DNA from: an uncultured Clostridia bacterium
Lineage (GTDB): Bacteria > Bacillota > Clostridia > UBA1381 > UMGS1253
Direction of reading: 5' to 3'
NCBI GenBank assembly: GCA_934457145.1
Contig: CAKSHP010000002.1
Span: forward strand, 62,001 to 126,000
Length of the DNA: 64,000 nt
Shown: one piece after another, positions 60,534 through 64,000 of the stretch
Layout of the letters: every line of letters begins with the position of its first letter
Position numbering within the stretch: the stretch's first letter is position 1
The notes under the pieces: model-generated
Databases searched by the model: none
What the model saw: the letters and a program-made list of their open reading frames with translations, nothing else
Told to the model about the DNA's origin: nothing
Translations under genes and position numbers: made by a program

Positions 60534-62915
60534 CTAACGCAGTATTGCTCCGGTCTGATGCTCGAGGCTTCTTAAAATTTTATCCATAACTTTATTTATT
60601 TCATCATCTTTAAGGGTTCTGTCATCGGCGCGAAATACAATAGAATATGCCATGCTCTTCATTCCGCTCTGGATTTGGTCGCCGCGGTATATATCAAAAA
60701 GCTTCACACTGTCTAAAATTTTTCCCGATGCCTTTTTGATAATATTATAAATATCACCTGCCAAAACATCTTCGTTTGCCAAAAGTGCAAGGTCTCTTGT
60801 AACTGCCGGATACTTCGGAAGCTTTTTATAGGATTTTACTGCATTTGCATTATCCAACAAAGCATTAAAGCAAATCTGCGCTGTATACACTTCGCAGTCC
60901 AAACCGTAGTTTGCTGCAACCTGAGGATGAATTTGTCCGATGACACCTGCGCTCTTTGAGTTAATCTTAAGTTCGGCGCATCTTCCCGGATGGTAGCTTG
61001 GATTATCGCAAAGCGGAGCAAATGAATAGTCTAAAACGCCTATTGTGTCAAGCATTTCTTCGATAATGCCTTTAATTTCGTAAAAATTCGTATTTCCATA
61101 CATTCCGAGCGTTACAACTTCGCTCTCGTCCGGAAGCTGCTGACCTTCTTTGGGAATATATATTTTGCCTATTTCAAAAAGCGCAACATCCTGATTTCTT
61201 TGCTTAAAGTTAAGAGAAAGTATTTCAAGCATGGAAGAAAGCGTTGTTGTTCTCATAACAGAGTTTTCTTCGCCGAGAGGATTTAAAATTTTAACCGTAT
61301 TTCTAAGGCTTGAATCCTTCGGAATACAAAGCCTGTCAAAAATATTAGGGTTGGTAAATGAATATGTCATAATCTCATACATACCCTGGTAAGCAAGAGA
61401 ATCTTTTATTTTATCTTCAAGCTTTTGCTTTTCGTTTTTACCTCCGCAGGTTACAACGCCTCTCATAGGAGTTGACTTTAATTTATCATAACCGTATATT
61501 CTTATAACTTCCTCGGCTAAATCTGCCTCACACTCTATATCGCTTCGAAACGTTGGTGCGGTAACAGTCATATTCTCTTCATCAACTTCAAACTCAAGGG
61601 CCTTAAACGTATTTATCATAAACTCTTTTGAAATATCGGTTCCCAAAAATGCATTAATGCTCTCTACGCTAAACGGCACAATATTTTTTTCTCTTACCTG
61701 TGAGCAAACATCTATCATCTGACCAACGGCTTCGCCTGCCCCAAGCATTTCAACCAACTGACACGCACGGTTTGCAACATCAACGGTCATATTCGGATCA
61801 AGACCTTTTTCATATTTAGCGCTTGCTTCTGTTCTCATGCCGAGTTTCTTTGCCGTTATACGAACCGACGCCCCGTCAAAGTTAGCGCTTTCAAACAAAA
61901 CAGTTGTTGTATCGTCTTTAACTTCTGAATTTTCAGCGCCCATAACGCCTGCAACAGCAACTGCGCGTTTTTCATCTGCAATAACGAGCATAGAAGAGTC
62001 AAGCTTACGTTCCTGTTCGTCAAGCGTTTTTATAATTTCGCCGTCTTTCGCGCGGCGAACAATAATGTGTCCGCCTGCCAAATCACGTAAATCAAACGCA
62101 TGCATAGGCTGACCGTATTCAAGCATGATATAGTTTGTTATATCAACAATATTGTTAATTGATCTTATTCCAGAAGCTTTCAGGCGTTTAACCATCCAAT
62201 CCGGAGACGGACCTATTTTAACATTTTTAACCATTCTTGCGCAGTATCTCGGGCAGTATTTGCTGTCCTGAACATCAACTTTTACAAAATCGTTTACGTT
62301 TTCATTATTTCCCGCACATACCGGTTTTTCAAGTTTAAATTTTCTGCCGAACGTGACAGCTGTTTCTCTTGCAAGACCTATAACGCTCTGACAATCCGGA
62401 CGGTTTGAAGTTATTTCAAATTCTATAACAGATTCATTTAATCCGAAAACATCTTTAATATCAATGCCTATCGGTGTTTTAGGATCTAAAATCAAAATTC
62501 CGTATTCCGGTTCATATCCGAGATCCGAAACGGTAAGGCCGATTTCTTCATGAGAACAAAGCATTCCGTTTGACTCAACGCCTCTTAACTTTCCCTTTTT
62601 TATAACAACGCCTCCCGCAATATGAGAGCCGTGAGTAGCCACGGGAACTATCTGACCGACTTTAACGTTGGTTGCTCCCGTAACAATCTGAAGCACTTCG
62701 CTTCCTATATCCAGTTTGCATATTTGAAGAGAATCTGCATTTTCATGTTTTTGTATATCAATTATTTTACCTGTAACAACGCCCGTAAGCTCTGCACCTA
62801 AATCTTCAACGCCTTCAACCATTGAACCCGACATAGTCATAGCATCGGCATATGTTTTCGCGTCTATATCCGAAACGTCAACAAAATCATTAAACCAACT
62901 TTTTGCAACTTTCAT
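60534..62915 (-). CDS. pheT: Phenylalanine-tRNA ligase beta subunit
   Basis: The 793-residue subunit shows the EMAP-like tRNA-binding domain (GVVTGKIIDIQKHENADSLQICKLDIG) at residues 40-150 in several pieces, the B3/4 editing domain with FELTSNRPD-like EITSNRPDCQSVIG, the B5 domain, the synthetase-like core (TYSFTNPNIFDRL, LNPLGEENSVMRTTTL, ALFEIGKIY) and the C-terminal anticodon-binding FDX-ACB domain (YPAVTRDLALL). It forms the heterotetramer with PheS, encoded 19 bases upstream. A gap of 116 bases precedes ireB. Confidence 0.97.
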   Translation of the reverse strand: MKVAKSWFNDFVDVSDIDAKTYADAMTMSGSMVEGVEDLGAELTGVVTGKIIDIQKHENADSLQICKLDIGSEVLQIVTGATNVKVGQIVPVATHGSHIAGGVVIKKGKLRGVESNGMLCSHEEIGLTVSDLGYEPEYGILILDPKTPIGIDIKDVFGLNESVIEFEITSNRPDCQSVIGLARETAVTFGRKFKLEKPVCAGNNENVNDFVKVDVQDSKYCPRYCARMVKNVKIGPSPDWMVKRLKASGIRSINNIVDITNYIMLEYGQPMHAFDLRDLAGGHIIVRRAKDGEIIKTLDEQERKLDSSMLVIADEKRAVAVAGVMGAENSEVKDDTTTVLFESANFDGASVRITAKKLGMRTEASAKYEKGLDPNMTVDVANRACQLVEMLGAGEAVGQMIDVCSQVREKNIVPFSVESINAFLGTDISKEFMINTFKALEFEVDEENMTVTAPTFRSDIECEADLAEEVIRIYGYDKLKSTPMRGVVTCGGKNEKQKLEDKIKDSLAYQGMYEIMTYSFTNPNIFDRLCIPKDSSLRNTVKILNPLGEENSVMRTTTLSSMLEILSLNFKQRNQDVALFEIGKIYIPKEGQQLPDESEVVTLGMYGNTNFYEIKGIIEEMLDTIGVLDYSFAPLCDNPSYHPGRCAELKINSKSAGVIGQIHPQVAANYGLDCEVYTAQICFNALLDNANAVKSYKKLPKYPAVTRDLALLANEDVLAGDIYNIIKKASGKILDSVKLFDIYRGDQIQSGMKSMAYSIVFRADDRTLKDDEINKVMDKILRSLEHQTGAILR

Positions 62916-62934
62916 TTTTCTTCCTCCTCACCTA

Positions 62935-63954
62935 TTAAAACTGTTTTAAGAATCTGACATCGTTTTCAAAAAACAATCTCAAATCGTCAATATCATATCT
63001 GCGCATTGCTATACGTTCAAGTCCCATACCAAAGGCAAATCCGCTGTAAACTTCAGGATCCACACCGCCGTTTTTCAACACCTTGGGATGCACCATACCT
63101 GCGCCCAGAATTTCTATCCAGCCTTCGCCTTTGCATACCCGGCAGCCTTTTCCGTTACATACAAAGCATGATACGTCGACTTCTGCGCTCGGCTCCGTAA
63201 ACGGAAAATGGTGAGGTCTGAAACGAATTTTTGCATCTTTTCCGTAAAGCTGTTTAACAAATACCTCAAAAATTCCCTTTAAATCGCCCATTGTTATATT
63301 TTTGTCAACAACCAAACCCTCTATCTGATGAAATACAGGAGAATGAGTTGCGTCAACCGCATCGCTTCGATAAACTCTTCCCGGAGCAATAACTCTTATC
63401 GGAGGTTTTTGCTTTTCCATAACTCGTATCTGAACCGGTGAGGTTTGTGTGCGAAGCAAAACATTATCATTTATATAAAATGTGTCCTGTGTGTCTCTTG
63501 CAGGATGGTCTTTGGGAAGATTCAGCGCCTCAAAGTTATAATAATCAAGTTCAACTTCAGGACCTTCGGCAATCGAAAATCCCATACCGATAAATATATC
63601 CTTAATTTCATTTAAAACCTGTGTAAGCGGATGGAGTCTGCCTTGTTTTCTTTTTGTGCCGTGAATTGTTACGTCAATCTTTTCGCTTTCAATTTTTTTA
63701 GCGTTTGCCAAAGCCTGCATTTCGTCTTTTTTGTTTGAAAGCATTTTTTCTATATCGCCTCGCACCTCGTTTGCCAAAGCTCCCATAACAGGTCTTTCCT
63801 CTGCCGAAAGTGAACCCATGCCTCTTAAAATAGCCGTAAGCTCACCTTTTTTACCGAGATATTTTACTCTCAGTTCGTCAAGAGTTTTCAGATCGCTTGC
63901 GTTTTCCAACTCCTGCATTGCTGCACTTTTAATGTTTTCAAGCTGCTGTTTCAC
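62935..63954 (-). CDS. pheS: Phenylalanine-tRNA ligase alpha subunit
   Basis: The 339-residue catalytic subunit has the N-terminal coiled coil ([19 protein letters not shown]), then class II motifs: motif 1 [14 protein letters not shown] with [17 protein letters not shown], motif 2 [25 protein letters not shown] and motif 3 [18 protein letters not shown]. An insert with cysteines ([17 protein letters not shown]) is typical. The start codon is GTG with AAAGGAGAG upstream. Any T-box leader, common for pheST, would lie beyond the window; only 46 bases are visible upstream. Confidence 0.97.
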   Translation of the reverse strand: MKQQLENIKSAAMQELENASDLKTLDELRVKYLGKKGELTAILRGMGSLSAEERPVMGALANEVRGDIEKMLSNKKDEMQALANAKKIESEKIDVTIHGTKRKQGRLHPLTQVLNEIKDIFIGMGFSIAEGPEVELDYYNFEALNLPKDHPARDTQDTFYINDNVLLRTQTSPVQIRVMEKQKPPIRVIAPGRVYRSDAVDATHSPVFHQIEGLVVDKNITMGDLKGIFEVFVKQLYGKDAKIRFRPHHFPFTEPSAEVDVSCFVCNGKGCRVCKGEGWIEILGAGMVHPKVLKNGGVDPEVYSGFAFGMGLERIAMRRYDIDDLRLFFENDVRFLKQF

Positions 63955-64000
63955 ATAAATCTCTCCTTTGCATTTTTATATAATTTGGTAATTTTAAATC

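Noticed and set aside
1..64000. CRISPR arrays, tRNA, rRNA and insertion sequences
   Set aside because: I looked for regular repeat-spacer patterns, tRNA cloverleaf signatures and transposase motifs on both strands and saw none; a dedicated scan could still find a divergent tRNA.

Overview
The window is chromosomal DNA from a low-GC, endospore-forming member of the Firmicutes, most likely class Clostridia. SpoIIE, a SpoIVFB-type M50 protease, IreB, DUF1540, DUF1385-PrmC, the alr-ndoAI-ndoA order, FemX and MurD fit a Gram-positive spore former, and the sequence is visibly AT-rich with strong AAGGAGG-like ribosome binding sites. I see no tRNA, rRNA, CRISPR array or insertion sequence. The only recombinase is a XerS-like tyrosine recombinase. 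No stretch longer than about 300 bases lacks a gene, riboswitch or hairpin.

Layout. 1-9.8 kb: the C-terminal half of an ABC-F ATPase, a VanZ pseudogene, a GT-C-type membrane glycosyltransferase, the recombinase, a HAD phosphatase, RNase R with a small partner gene, MscL and a CYTH protein. 9.9-20.5 kb: an accessory carbohydrate region with two very large secreted multidomain proteins (a NodB polysaccharide deacetylase and a heparinase II/III-like lyase with CuAO-N and CBM32-like domains), a BNR/Asp-box protein without signal peptide and a class I amidotransferase-like peptidase. 20.6-35.3 kb: envelope and housekeeping genes, namely FemX overlapped by an unusual alanine-racemase paralogue, prfA, a TPP-riboswitch-controlled thiT, acpS, nnr, a canonical alr, the ndoAI-ndoA toxin-antitoxin pair, secreted proteins, DUF1385-prmC-rdgB and a DacF-like carboxypeptidase.

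35.5-47.1 kb: a complete-looking purine operon on the minus strand, purE-purC-purF-purM-purN-purO-purH(formyltransferase only)-purD-purL. It has a consensus promoter and a ZTP riboswitch fused to an intrinsic terminator. The last two steps use a stand-alone AICAR transformylase plus a PurO-family IMP cyclohydrolase in place of bifunctional PurH. 47.1-53.7 kb: tatD and citrate synthase, small proteins including a DUF1540 protein, a DMT-type membrane protein and three tandem M42 peptidase homologues, one of which has lost its metal ligands. 53.7-64 kb: murD, a tail-anchored small protein, spoIIE, spoIVFB with a very short upstream partner, a DUF6873-like protein, IreB and pheT-pheS.

The least expected signals are a phased array of GCAAAT/ATTTGC hexamers in the divergent region between the C26 peptidase and femX, the FemX-racemase paralogue pair, the degenerate M42 homologue, and the PurO/AICAR-transformylase split under ZTP control. 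I did not find a large, clearly undescribed multi-gene system. Starts were reassigned by ribosome binding site wherever a better-supported start lay inside the longest open frame.
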